NCBI GenBank assembly: GCA_023450615.1
Contig: JAEXGT010000101.1
Location: 79,595 to 143,594, forward strand
Length of the DNA stretch: 64,000 bases
Direction: 5' to 3'
Source: Pseudomonadota bacterium
GTDB lineage: Bacteria; Pseudomonadota; Alphaproteobacteria; Rhizobiales; Beijerinckiaceae
Shown: piece after piece, positions 18,942 to 26,341 of the stretch
How positions within the stretch are numbered: position 1 is the first letter of the stretch
Layout of the letters: each line of letters begins with the position of its first letter
Program-made: the position numbers and the translations under genes
Notes under the pieces: model-generated
What the model was told of the DNA's origin: nothing
Databases searched by the model: none
The model's input: only the letters and a program-made list of their open reading frames with translations

Positions 18942-19919
18942 ATGTCACGGCGAAAGACCGGTACATCCACCAACAGTCCGGTCCGCGAGACCTCAATGAC
19001 TTCTTCGCTGAACGGAGCGGCCTCTTCCGCGAAATCTGCGCTTCTTCCCGGCTTGAAGAGCCTCGGCAAGTTGGGCGGGCGGACGGTGCGCGACTACGGC
19101 CCTCTCGATCCCGTGCTCGGCCGCATCGGCTCTCTGGAAGTACGCCTTGCCACGACGACGAAGGAGATCCGGCAAGCGCAGAAGCTGCGCTTCAAGGTCT
19201 TCTATGAGGAAATGTCCGCCGTGCCTCGGGGAGCCTCCGTGCTTTCGCGGCGCGACGTGGATGACTACGATTGGATCTGCGATCATCTCCTCGTCCTCGA
19301 CCATGACGCCAAGGGCGGGCGCCTTCGCGGCGGCAAGCCGAAGGTGGTCGGCACCTATCGTCTGCTGCGCCAGGATGTGGCGGAACTTCACCAGGGCTTC
19401 TACACCAGGGGCGAATACGACATCGCTCCCCTCCTGTGTGCCCATTCCGATCTGAACTTTCTGGAGCTCGGACGCTCCTGCGTGCTGGAGCCCTATCGCA
19501 ACAAGCGCACGGTCGAATTGCTGTGGCACGGTATCTGGACTTACGTTCTTCACTATAAGATCGATGTGATGATCGGCTGCGCGAGCCTGGAGGGCACGAA
19601 CCCGCAGGATCTCGCGCTGCCCTTGAGCTTCCTGCACCATTACGCAGCCGCTCCCGCCGAATGGCAGGCGCGCGCCCTGCCCGAACGCTTCACGCAGATG
19701 GATCTTCTGCCGAAGGAGGCCGTCGATCCCAAGGCCGCGCTGCATGCGCTGCCGCCTCTGATCAAAGGCTATCTGCGCCTAGGCGCGACCTTCGGCACGG
19801 GTGCGGTGATCGACAAGCAATTCGGCACGACCGATGTGCTCGTCATCCTGCCCGTCTCGGCAATCAACCCGCGCTATATCGATCACTTCGGCCCGACGGC
19901 CAATCGTCACGCGACCTGA
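18942..19919 (+). CDS. olsB: L-ornithine N(alpha)-acyltransferase OlsB (GNAT family)
   Basis: A GNAT-fold acyltransferase of about 325 residues that matches OlsB in RLATTTKEIRQAQKLRFKVFYEEM, DDYDWICDHLLVLD, VGTYRLLRQ and LELGRSCVLEPYRNKRTVELLW. OlsB transfers a 3-hydroxyacyl group from acyl carrier protein to the alpha-amino group of ornithine, the first step in making ornithine lipids, phosphorus-free membrane lipids of many rhizobia. OlsA, the second enzyme, is not in the window. The start is uncertain: ATG 18933, 18942 and 18996 are in frame and none has a clear ribosome site; 18942 is a compromise. Its 3' end overlaps the convergent SDR-like gene by 13 bp. Confidence 0.9.
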   Translation: MSRRKTGTSTNSPVRETSMTSSLNGAASSAKSALLPGLKSLGKLGGRTVRDYGPLDPVLGRIGSLEVRLATTTKEIRQAQKLRFKVFYEEMSAVPRGASVLSRRDVDDYDWICDHLLVLDHDAKGGRLRGGKPKVVGTYRLLRQDVAELHQGFYTRGEYDIAPLLCAHSDLNFLELGRSCVLEPYRNKRTVELLWHGIWTYVLHYKIDVMIGCASLEGTNPQDLALPLSFLHHYAAAPAEWQARALPERFTQMDLLPKEAVDPKAALHALPPLIKGYLRLGATFGTGAVIDKQFGTTDVLVILPVSAINPRYIDHFGPTANRHAT

Positions 19920-20773
19920 GCGAACTCGCCTGCCGCGAAAAGCGCCTGCAAGCCCTCGCGATAGGTCGGATAGCTGAGGCGTACGCCGAGTTCACCCTTG
20001 ATCAGACGGTTAGAAACGCGCTTGTTCTCAGCGTAAAAGCTGCGCGCAACGGGGCTCATCTCAGCAGCCTCGAAGTCGATCTCAGGCGGCGGCTCGGCGG
20101 ATGCAAGCCGCGCTGCATAGGCCACCACATCCTGCGGCGGCGCTGGCTCATCGTCCGTCACGTTGTAGATTGCGCCCGCTCGCGGCTTCCGCAGAGATGC
20201 CGCGAGCGTTGCCGCGATGTCGTCCACATGGATGCGGTTGAAGACCTGCCCCGGCTTCACGATGCGCCGCGCCGTGCCCTGCGCGAGATTGACGAGGGCA
20301 TTGCGGCCGGGACCGTAGATTCCGGTGAGGCGAAACACCTGCGCGGCCCGCCCCGTCATTTGCCCGAGACGGAGCCAGCCCTGCTCGGCCTCATATCTCT
20401 GCATCGACGAACGGCTCTGCGGTGTCGCGGACGTCGTCTCATCGATCCAGGCTCCGCCGTGATCCCCATAGACGCCAGTGGTCGAGAGATAGCCGATCCA
20501 TGATGCCTCGGAGGATGCGATCATCTGCGAGAAGCGTGTCAGAACAGGATCGCCTCCAGCGTCCGGTGGAACCGAAACGAGAATGGCATCCGCCCCACGA
20601 AGATCCTTGAGGAGATCCGTATCGTTCTGCGACAGGGCATGAGCGGAAATTCCGGTTGCTCTGAGACGCTGGGCCTTGTCGCTGTCGCGCACCGTACCGG
20701 CCACCTGCGTCCAGGGATACGCGCGTATGAATGCCTGTGCGGAATAGCCGAGACCGAAGGCGAAGAGTCTCAC
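19907..20773 (-). CDS. NAD(P)-dependent epimerase/SDR-like protein (YeeZ-type)
   Basis: The product of 288 residues is a Rossmann-fold protein of the extended SDR/NAD-dependent epimerase type: it begins RLFAFGLGYSAQAF (GxGxxxxxxF), keeps GYLSTTGVYGDHGG in the place of the catalytic Ser/Tyr region, and has VFRLTGIYGPGRNAL. It resembles the YeeZ group, whose activity is not settled. I chose the GTG at 20771-20773 because it overlaps the upstream queG stop as GTGA and begins right at the Rossmann strand. An upstream ATG (20812) would add 13 residues inside queG. It forms a minus-strand operon with fzlA-like gst and queG. Confidence 0.8.
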   Translation of the reverse strand: MRLFAFGLGYSAQAFIRAYPWTQVAGTVRDSDKAQRLRATGISAHALSQNDTDLLKDLRGADAILVSVPPDAGGDPVLTRFSQMIASSEASWIGYLSTTGVYGDHGGAWIDETTSATPQSRSSMQRYEAEQGWLRLGQMTGRAAQVFRLTGIYGPGRNALVNLAQGTARRIVKPGQVFNRIHVDDIAATLAASLRKPRAGAIYNVTDDEPAPPQDVVAYAARLASAEPPPEIDFEAAEMSPVARSFYAENKRVSNRLIKGELGVRLSYPTYREGLQALFAAGEFAQVA

Positions 20774-21915
20774 GCGGCCACTTCCTCTTTCTCCGAGAGC
20801 ACGCGGCTCCACTCTTCCCTCACATCCGCGTCGCCCTCGCCTTCCAGATGCGCGCGGCTTAAGGAGGCGAGAGTCTCACGCGGCAGCAAGCGGCCAACAG
20901 CCCAGACCGCCATGGCGCGCACGAGCGGCGAAGCATCGCCGAGAAGCTGCACGGCCTCCGCCGCCAATGCGGGATCGCCCGAATTGCCGACGGCGATGAG
21001 CACGTTGCGGATGAAACGGTCGCGCCCTGTGCGCTTGATCGGCGTGCCGGAAAAGCGCGTGCGAAAGCTCGGATCGTCGAGCCGCGCCAACTCCGCGAGC
21101 GGCAGGGCGGCGAGATCCTCACGCTGCATGAGCTTCGCCTCGCGGCTGGCCTGCGCGAACTTGTTCCAGGGGCAGACGGCCAGGCAATCGTCGCAGCCGA
21201 AAATGCGGTTGCCGATGCCGGTGCGGAGTTCTTCCGGGATGTGCCCCTTATGCTCGATGGTGAGATACGAGATACAGCGGCGCGCATCGAGCTGGAACGG
21301 CGCGGGGAAGGCATCGGTCGGGCAAATGTCGAGGCAGCGGCGGCACGATCCGCAATGGTTCTGCTCCGGCCCGTCGACAGGCAGCTCGGCCGTGGTGAAG
21401 ATCGCGCCGAGGAAGAGCCAGTTGCCGAACTCGCGCGAGACGATAACCGTGTGCTTGCCCTGGAAGCCGAGGCCTGCGGCTTCCGCCAGCGGCTTCTCCA
21501 TGACGGGCGCGGTATCCACGAACACCTTCACATCGGACGCAGCTTTCGCGGCAAGGAAGCCTGCGATCTCCTTCAGCTTGCCCTTGATCACGTCGTGATA
21601 GTCGCGATTGCGGGCATAGATGGAGATGGAGCCGCGATCCTTGCTTGAGAGCGCTGCGAGAGGATCGGCCGTGGGGCCGTAATTCACGCCCAGCAGGATG
21701 ATGCTGCGCACTTCGGGCCAGAGGATGCGCGGGTCGGCGCGGCGCTCGGCTGTGTCCGCCATCCAGTCCATGGAGGCGTGATGCCCTGCTTCGATCCATT
21801 CCTTCAGCCGCTCGGGGGCGAGAGGAATGGAATCGGGCGCGGCAATACGGATCGCATCGAAGCCGATCTCCCTGGCGCGCTCCACGAAGATGCGCTTGAG
21901 AGCTTCGCCGTTCAG
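20770..21915 (-). CDS. queG: Epoxyqueuosine reductase QueG, apparent CTG start
   Basis: The protein reduces epoxyqueuosine to queuosine in tRNA wobble position 34, using cobalamin and two [4Fe-4S] clusters. The ferredoxin-like motifs are visible: HCGSCRRCLDICPTDAF and FGCDDCLAVCPWN, and the cobalamin domain has FVDTAPVMEKPLAEAAGLGFQGKH. A C-terminal HEAT-like part ends at residue 381. Length and family alignment place the start at the CTG (21913-21915) reading LNGEALKRIFVERAREIGFD, overlapping the upstream stop as CTGA. No ATG, GTG or TTG lies near that point, and the open frame further upstream only mirrors the GST gene. The start codon is therefore either a rare CTG or needs checking. Confidence 0.9.
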   Translation of the reverse strand: MNGEALKRIFVERAREIGFDAIRIAAPDSIPLAPERLKEWIEAGHHASMDWMADTAERRADPRILWPEVRSIILLGVNYGPTADPLAALSSKDRGSISIYARNRDYHDVIKGKLKEIAGFLAAKAASDVKVFVDTAPVMEKPLAEAAGLGFQGKHTVIVSREFGNWLFLGAIFTTAELPVDGPEQNHCGSCRRCLDICPTDAFPAPFQLDARRCISYLTIEHKGHIPEELRTGIGNRIFGCDDCLAVCPWNKFAQASREAKLMQREDLAALPLAELARLDDPSFRTRFSGTPIKRTGRDRFIRNVLIAVGNSGDPALAAEAVQLLGDASPLVRAMAVWAVGRLLPRETLASLSRAHLEGEGDADVREEWSRVLSEKEEVAA

Positions 21916-22604
21916 AAATCCAGGTTGTCGTAATGATCCGCCGGGGCCATGCCCGGCACCCGGTCCGCCAGGAGCGCGCGAAACGACGGCCGGGATTTCA
22001 CCCGGGCGTACCAAAGCTTCGCTGTTTCGTCCTCGTCCCATGGCACGTCGCCGAGATAATCCACCACCGAGAGATGGGCAGCCGCCGCCAGATCCGCATA
22101 GGTCATCTGGTCGCCGGCCAGCCAATTCCGCTTGGAAATCAGAAATCCGATATATTTCAAGTGATATCGCACATTGGCCCGCGCAGCGCGAATCGCGCTC
22201 ATATCCGGGGGGCCGCCGCCGAGATCGGAGGGCATGAACCGCTTATAGATCTTTTCCGTGGCCAGGTAATCCGTCACCTCCTCGTGGAATTTCACGAGGA
22301 ACCAGTCGAGGAGCCGGCGGACCTCGACCCTTCGGCTCATCTCCCGCGGCAGGAGCCTGCGGTCGCCCAGGCTCTCCCCCCTCACATCGTCCAGGTAATC
22401 CGCAATTCCCCGCGCGCCCGCAACGGCCAAGCCGTTATCGTCGATGAGGAGCGGAAGGTTGCCGGCCGGGTTCAGTTCCAGGAACGGAATGCGCCGATCC
22501 CACGGCTTCTCCTCGGCGAGGTCCGGCTCAAGGCCTGTCTCCGCCAGGATAAGGCGCACGAACCGCGAATGCGGGCAGAAGGGATAAGAATGGAGGATGG
22601 CCAT
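21912..22604 (-). CDS. Glutathione S-transferase-fold protein, candidate FzlA
   Basis: This 230-residue protein has a thioredoxin-like N-terminus (ILHSYPFCPHSRFVRLILAE, then NLPLLIDDNGLAVAG) and a helical GST C-domain. Its length, the PWD/E-type central segment DYLGDVPWDEDETAKLWYARVKSRPSFRALL, and the short C-terminal LDF match the alphaproteobacterial FzlA group, GST-like proteins that bind FtsZ filaments and set constriction rate, first described in Caulobacter. The neighbours queG and uppP are consistent with that locus. A classical detoxifying GST remains possible. The gene is the first of a three-gene minus operon and lies 178 bp from the divergent uppP. Confidence 0.72.
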   Translation of the reverse strand: MAILHSYPFCPHSRFVRLILAETGLEPDLAEEKPWDRRIPFLELNPAGNLPLLIDDNGLAVAGARGIADYLDDVRGESLGDRRLLPREMSRRVEVRRLLDWFLVKFHEEVTDYLATEKIYKRFMPSDLGGGPPDMSAIRAARANVRYHLKYIGFLISKRNWLAGDQMTYADLAAAAHLSVVDYLGDVPWDEDETAKLWYARVKSRPSFRALLADRVPGMAPADHYDNLDF

Positions 22605-22705
22605 GAATGATGTGAGACGCGAAACAGGCGGCGAGAATAAGGCCGCGTTTTGTTAACGGGCGGTAAGGAATTTTGGTGAATCTCATGTTCCGGACGCATG
22701 CACAC

Positions 22706-22725
22706 AGCATTGCTGCTGCAATGCT
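22706..22725. promoter_or_regulatory. Perfect inverted repeat upstream of uppP
   Basis: AGCATTGC and GCAATGCT are separated by four bases in the divergent gst/uppP intergenic region. A TTGACA lies just after it at 22729-22734 but no fitting -10 element follows at 16-18 bp. It may be an operator or a small hairpin; no T-run follows it. Confidence 0.3.
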
Positions 22726-22782
22726 TTCTTGACACGTCCGGGGGCGCACCTGCATCTGGCGCCGGTTCAAGGATTTTCAACG

Positions 22783-23580
22783 ATGACGAACATCATTGAG
22801 GCGCTGTTCCTGGGCCTCATCGAGGGATTGACCGAATTCCTGCCGGTTTCCTCCACCGGACACCTGCTCCTCGTGGGCCATTTCCTAGGATTCGAATCCA
22901 CGGGCAAGACCTTCGAGGTTCTGATCCAGCTCGGCGCGATCCTCGCGATCCTGTCGGTCTATTTCAACAAGCTTTGGACCATCGCCAAGGCCCTGCCCTA
23001 CGATCCGGATGCCCGCCGCTTCGTGATCGGCGTCGTGATCGCCTTTCTGCCTGCCGCTCTCATCGGCGCGGTGCTGCACGGCTTCATCAAGGACGTGCTG
23101 TTCAATCCCTGGATCGTGTGCATGACCCTGATCGCGGGCGGGTTCATCCTGCTCATGGTCGACCGGATGCCGCTGGCGGCGACGCATGACGACGCGACGC
23201 GCTTTCCTCTGCCCATGTACCTGAAGATCGGCCTGCTGCAGTGCCTCGCCATGGTTCCCGGCGTCTCCCGCTCGGGCGCGACCATCGTGGGCGCCATGCT
23301 GTTGGGCGCATCGAAGCGCGCGGCGGCGGAGTTCTCCTTCTTCCTCGCCATGCCGACCATGGCGGGCGCCTTCACCTACGATCTCCTGAAAAACTACAAG
23401 TTCCTGTCGGCGAACGATGTCGTAGCCATCGTGGCGGGCTTCATCGCAGCCTTCATTGCCGCCGTGCTGGTGGTCAGAACGCTCCTCGACTACGTCTCCC
23501 GCCACGGCTTCACGCCCTTCGCCTATTGGCGCATCATCGTCGGCGCGTTGGGCCTTGCGGGCCTCATCGCGTTCGGGTGA
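22783..23580 (+). CDS. uppP: Undecaprenyl-diphosphatase UppP (BacA)
   Basis: A 265-residue integral membrane protein with the two signature motifs of the family: [17 protein letters not shown] (residues about 10-26) and [10 protein letters not shown] near residue 163. About eight hydrophobic segments are seen. It removes a phosphate from undecaprenyl diphosphate so the carrier can be reused for peptidoglycan, O-antigen and exopolysaccharide. ATG 22783 gives the family start [11 protein letters not shown]; the frame is open upstream but that part is not conserved. A small membrane-protein gene follows after 3 bp and is probably cotranscribed. Confidence 0.96.
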   Translation: MTNIIEALFLGLIEGLTEFLPVSSTGHLLLVGHFLGFESTGKTFEVLIQLGAILAILSVYFNKLWTIAKALPYDPDARRFVIGVVIAFLPAALIGAVLHGFIKDVLFNPWIVCMTLIAGGFILLMVDRMPLAATHDDATRFPLPMYLKIGLLQCLAMVPGVSRSGATIVGAMLLGASKRAAAEFSFFLAMPTMAGAFTYDLLKNYKFLSANDVVAIVAGFIAAFIAAVLVVRTLLDYVSRHGFTPFAYWRIIVGALGLAGLIAFG

Positions 23581-23583
23581 TGC

Positions 23584-23823
23584 ATGATGGAGCGCGCCGA
23601 ATTCTTCGCCGTTGCGCTGGCCGCGATCATCGCTCTTCTGATCGTCGCCTTCGCGACGGTCGCGGCGATTTCCCTGCCGGGACATGAGCAGACGGCTCAG
23701 GAGCCGGCCTGCGCTGAATGGACCGACGGCTGCGTCGTCTGCGCGCGGTCTCCGCAAGGATTAGCCTGCTCGACGCCGGGCATCGCCTGCGTGCGCCAAG
23801 CGCCGCGCTGCCTGAAGCCTTAA
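23584..23823 (+). CDS. Small cysteine-rich exported or membrane-anchored protein, unknown function
   Basis: A 79-residue protein directly behind uppP. Residues about 6-30 form one strongly hydrophobic helix (signal anchor or signal peptide). The remaining part is short and carries six cysteines in the spacing C-x6-C-x2-C-x8-C-x7-C-x7-C, which suggests three disulfides outside the cytoplasm. I recognise no family. Two ATG codons are adjacent (23584 and 23587) and either could be used. The 3-bp gap from uppP argues for coexpression. It could be a small species-group-specific protein; no function is claimed. Confidence 0.6.
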   Translation: MMERAEFFAVALAAIIALLIVAFATVAAISLPGHEQTAQEPACAEWTDGCVVCARSPQGLACSTPGIACVRQAPRCLKP

Positions 23824-23835
23824 TCTACTCTTGTG

Positions 23836-23980
23836 ATGGCCGGGCTCGTCTCGGCCATTTCGCTTTTAGATCCTCGAACCTCATCCTGAGGAGCAGACGA
23901 AGTCTGCGTCTCGAAGGAGGTTCATGAGAGCACTGAAGCCTCCTTCGAGACGGTCGCTGTGCGACCTCCTCAGGATGAGG
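23836..23980. repeat. Composite palindromic repeat, copy A
   Basis: A hairpin of the ATGGCCGGG-N5-CTCGGCCAT type (23836-23858) is followed after 20 bp by a 102-bp palindrome (23879-23980). The palindrome has outer arms CCTCATCCTGAGGAG / CTCCTCAGGATGAGG and inner arms GTCTCGAAGGAGG / CCTCCTTCGAGAC. It lies between the small membrane gene and nth. Similar units occur at 25859-25995, 33787-33872 and, in part, 44295-44387. Confidence 0.85.
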
Positions 23981-24039
23981 GCAGCGCGTGACATAAAGCG
24001 AGATTACCGGCACAAGGCCGGGGATGGCACAGAGTGCGT

Positions 24040-24783
24040 TCAGGGAATCGTCTTATCCGGATAGCGGCAGAGGTCGTTGACGGGGCAGCGCCAGCATTCC
24101 GGCCTGCGCGCCTTGCAGATGTAGCGCCCGTGCAGGATCAGCCAGTGGTGCGCGTGGAGCAGATATTCCTTCGGGATCAGCTTCTCCAGCGGCTCCTGCG
24201 TTTCGAGCGGGGTCTTCGTGTTCACGAGCGGCAGGCGGTTGGCGACGCGGAAGATATGCGTGTCGACCGCGATGCGCGGATCGCCGAAGGCGATGTTCAC
24301 CACGACGCTCGCGGTCTTGCGCCCCACGCCCGGAAGCGTCTCCAGGATCTCGACGGAATTGGGCACCTTGCCGCCGAACTCATCCACGAGGCGCCTGGCC
24401 GCGGCGATCACGTTCTTCGCCTTCGTGTTGTAGAAGTTCAGCGTTTTGATGTGTTCCTTGAGCCCGTCCTCCCCAAGCGCGAGCATCTTCTGCGGCGTGT
24501 CGGCGATGGGGAAGAGCGCCTTCGTCGCCTTGTTGACGCCCACATCCGTCGACTGGGCCGACAACGCGACCGCCACGAGGAGCGTGTAGGGATTGGTGTA
24601 ATCCAGCTCGCCCTTGGGCTGAGGATTCGCCTCGTGGAAGCGGCGGAAGATCTCGATCATCGTCGCCTTGTCGACGGGCTTCGGCACCCGCAAGCGGACG
24701 ACGGCCTTCACGGCCTTCGCGGGAACGGCGGCCTTCGATTTGGGTGACGATTTGCGGCGGGAAACAGGCTTCAGATCGGACAT
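24040..24783 (-). CDS. nth: Endonuclease III (DNA glycosylase/AP lyase)
   Basis: The 247-residue protein is a base-excision-repair enzyme that removes oxidised pyrimidines. The helix-hairpin-helix reads LPGVGRKTASVVV with the catalytic Lys, the catalytic Asp is in AVDTHIFRVANRL, and the iron-sulfur loop is C-x6-C-x2-C-x5-C near the C-terminus (CKARRPECWRCPVNDLC). The first 35 residues are basic and rich in Ala, Lys and Pro, longer than in E. coli Nth. ATG 24783 gives this start; an upstream in-frame ATG would overlap the divergent DUF2244 gene. The two starts are 20 bp apart, so they share a promoter region. Confidence 0.96.
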   Translation of the reverse strand: MSDLKPVSRRKSSPKSKAAVPAKAVKAVVRLRVPKPVDKATMIEIFRRFHEANPQPKGELDYTNPYTLLVAVALSAQSTDVGVNKATKALFPIADTPQKMLALGEDGLKEHIKTLNFYNTKAKNVIAAARRLVDEFGGKVPNSVEILETLPGVGRKTASVVVNIAFGDPRIAVDTHIFRVANRLPLVNTKTPLETQEPLEKLIPKEYLLHAHHWLILHGRYICKARRPECWRCPVNDLCRYPDKTIP

Positions 24784-24803
24784 GATCGCGTTATATCTGG
24801 AGG

Positions 24804-25316
24804 ATGGCAGGCAGCAAGGCGACATTTGGCGATGAAGCCGACCGGTTCGAGGAGCCGGTGTTCTCGGCCGTCATCCGTCCGCACCGGTCCCTGAGCCCGC
24901 AGGGCTTCAGGATCGTCATGACTTTGGTCTGCCTGACCTCCATCGTCGCGAGCCTGCCCTTCGTCATCATGGGCTTCTGGCCCGTCGCGGGTTTCTTCGG
25001 CCTCGATTTCCTGGGCCTCTACATCGCCTTCCGCATCAGCTACCGGCAGGCGAGAGCCTTCGAGCTTCTGGAACTGACCCCGCTTCACCTGCTGTTCCGA
25101 AAAGTGAGCGAGCGGGGTGAGGCGCGCGACTGGCTCTTCAACCCGCTCTGGACCCGCCTCGACCGGGAAGAGGACGACGAATTCGGCCTGCAATCCCTGG
25201 CCCTTGCCTCCCGTAACCAGCGCGTCGTGATCGCCCGCGATCTCTCGCCGGAGGAACGGGAGAGCCTCGCCCAAGCGTTCAGCCGCGCCCTGTCGGACGT
25301 GAAGCGGGGCTATTGA
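24804..25316 (+). CDS. DUF2244 family membrane protein
   Basis: A 170-residue protein of the DUF2244 family, common in alphaproteobacteria and usually divergent from nth as here. It has an N-terminal FSAVIRPHRSLSPQGFRIV stretch, two closely spaced membrane segments (residues about 36-78), and a cytoplasmic part with GEARDWLFNPLWTRLDREEDD. Its function is unknown. GGAGG abuts the ATG at 24804 with almost no spacer, which is unusual; no better start is nearby. The region behind it is gene-free for a kilobase. Confidence 0.85.
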   Translation: MAGSKATFGDEADRFEEPVFSAVIRPHRSLSPQGFRIVMTLVCLTSIVASLPFVIMGFWPVAGFFGLDFLGLYIAFRISYRQARAFELLELTPLHLLFRKVSERGEARDWLFNPLWTRLDREEDDEFGLQSLALASRNQRVVIARDLSPEERESLAQAFSRALSDVKRGY

Positions 25317-25401
25317 AACGGGCATGACTTTTCCTCCTCGCTCCCGAAAGGGGCAGGTGGCTTTGGTGTTTGTCCTGGCTTTGTCCGTGAGGACGAGGGA
25401 A

Positions 25402-25501
25402 GCGCGGGACGTCTTCGGCTTCGCAGGCCCCGGCGGAGCGCGCGAACAGGGTTCGGGGCGGGAGACCCGCCCAGGCTTGGGAAGCACAAGGCGTCCCGCG
25501 C
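25402..25501. ncRNA. Structured intergenic element, possible RNA or mobile repeat
   Basis: The strand 25402-25415 (GCGCGGGACGTCTT) pairs with 25488-25501 (AAGGCGTCCCGCGC) over 14 bp with one G-T wobble. Inside lies a second perfect hairpin, GGGCGGG-AGA-CCCGCCC (25456-25472). The nested arrangement is more than expected by chance in GC-rich DNA, but no promoter or terminator was recognised, so it could equally be a dispersed DNA repeat. Confidence 0.35.
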
Positions 25502-25858
25502 GCGGCTTTTGGAGATCCCGGCCTCATCGCTCCGGCGCCATCAGGGACGAACCCTCAGAGACGCTGTACGGCACGTCCGGCGTGCGGCCCTGGCAGAGCA
25601 TGCTCCAGGACCGGCGAGGCTGGGGGAGCGTTGGCGCAGCCTGCCCGAACAAGCTCAGCGCCTCTTCCTCCCCGCTCGGCACCCTGAGGCCGGCGGGTGC
25701 GAGACCGTCGGTTCCTCAGAGCCGCATCCGCTCTCCACGACCGACGCCTCGGGCGCGTCCCTCAGGAGAGGCGGACGGCTGAGATATGGCGCAGATTAGG
25801 ACAATTGTCAAGAACAAAGTGAGAACATAGCAGTGCTATGCCCTACGGCTCCACGCGT

Positions 25859-25995
25859 CAGGGCTGGTCCGGCCCTCCCGGTCTGAACCTCTCTGTCCTC
25901 ATCCTGAGGAGCAGCGCAGCTGCGTCTCGAAGGAGGCCTCCAGAACGCACTGGATCCTCCTTCGAGACGGCACTTCGTGCCTCCTCAGGATGAGG
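25859..25995. repeat. Composite palindromic repeat, copy B
   Basis: A degenerate hairpin AGGGC-N7-GCCCT (25859-25875) is followed after 21 bp by a 99-bp palindrome (25897-25995) with outer arms CCTCATCCTGAGGAG / CTCCTCAGGATGAGG and inner arms GTCTCGAAGGAGG / TCCTCCTTCGAGAC. The middle differs from copy A, while the arms are identical. Confidence 0.8.
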
Positions 25996-26043
25996 ACAGT
26001 GTGTGGTCGAAGCGCGATCACCGGCAGAACGCAGCGCCACGAG

Positions 26044-26163
26044 CCCTCTCCCCCCTTGTGGGGGAGAGTTGGAGAGGGGGTAGCAACGGGTCGACGGAGT
26101 GTTCCGTCCGGTCCGTGAGCGCCGTCCCCCCCTCCCTCGCCCTCCCCCACAAGGAGGGAGGGG
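26044..26163. repeat. CT/GA-rich inverted repeats
   Basis: CTCTCCCCC-TTGTG-GGGGAGAG-type arms at 26044-26080 are followed by a related CCCTCCCCC/GGAGGGAGGGG motif at 26130-26163. Related fragments occur near 33926-33957 and 44260-44283. These look like a second dispersed intergenic repeat family common in this order. Confidence 0.55.
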
Positions 26164-26341
26164 ACGCTGGCGCGTAGCGGCACGGGCTGCGGCTTTTCCG
26201 GAAGCCGCATTCCCTCATCCCTGCACCTCTCCCGCCCGGGATAGGGAAACACGTGCACGATCCCCAGCCCTCTCCCGCCCACAGAAATCGGGTGTCGCCG
26301 CCTCCTGGGACCGCCTAGAGTGCCCATAAGAGGAACACGCC

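Larger units (their letters stand above)
25317..26341. other. Gene-free kilobase with repeats and a structured element
   Basis: No convincing gene is seen between DUF2244 and the ada-like gene. The open frames here translate to Arg/Pro/Ser-rich text without domain features. The interval holds a long-range stem (25402-25501), a composite palindromic repeat (25859-25995), and two CT-rich inverted motifs at about 26044-26080 and 26130-26163. It looks like a repeat sink. Confidence 0.7.

Noticed and set aside
18900..18960. A Pho-box-like sequence upstream of olsB
   Set aside because: Only one of the two expected CTGTCAT-type repeats is close to consensus, and part of it may lie inside the gene.
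25324..25782. A 152-codon open frame after DUF2244
   Set aside because: Arg/Ser/Pro-rich translation and overlap with stem structures; more likely non-coding.
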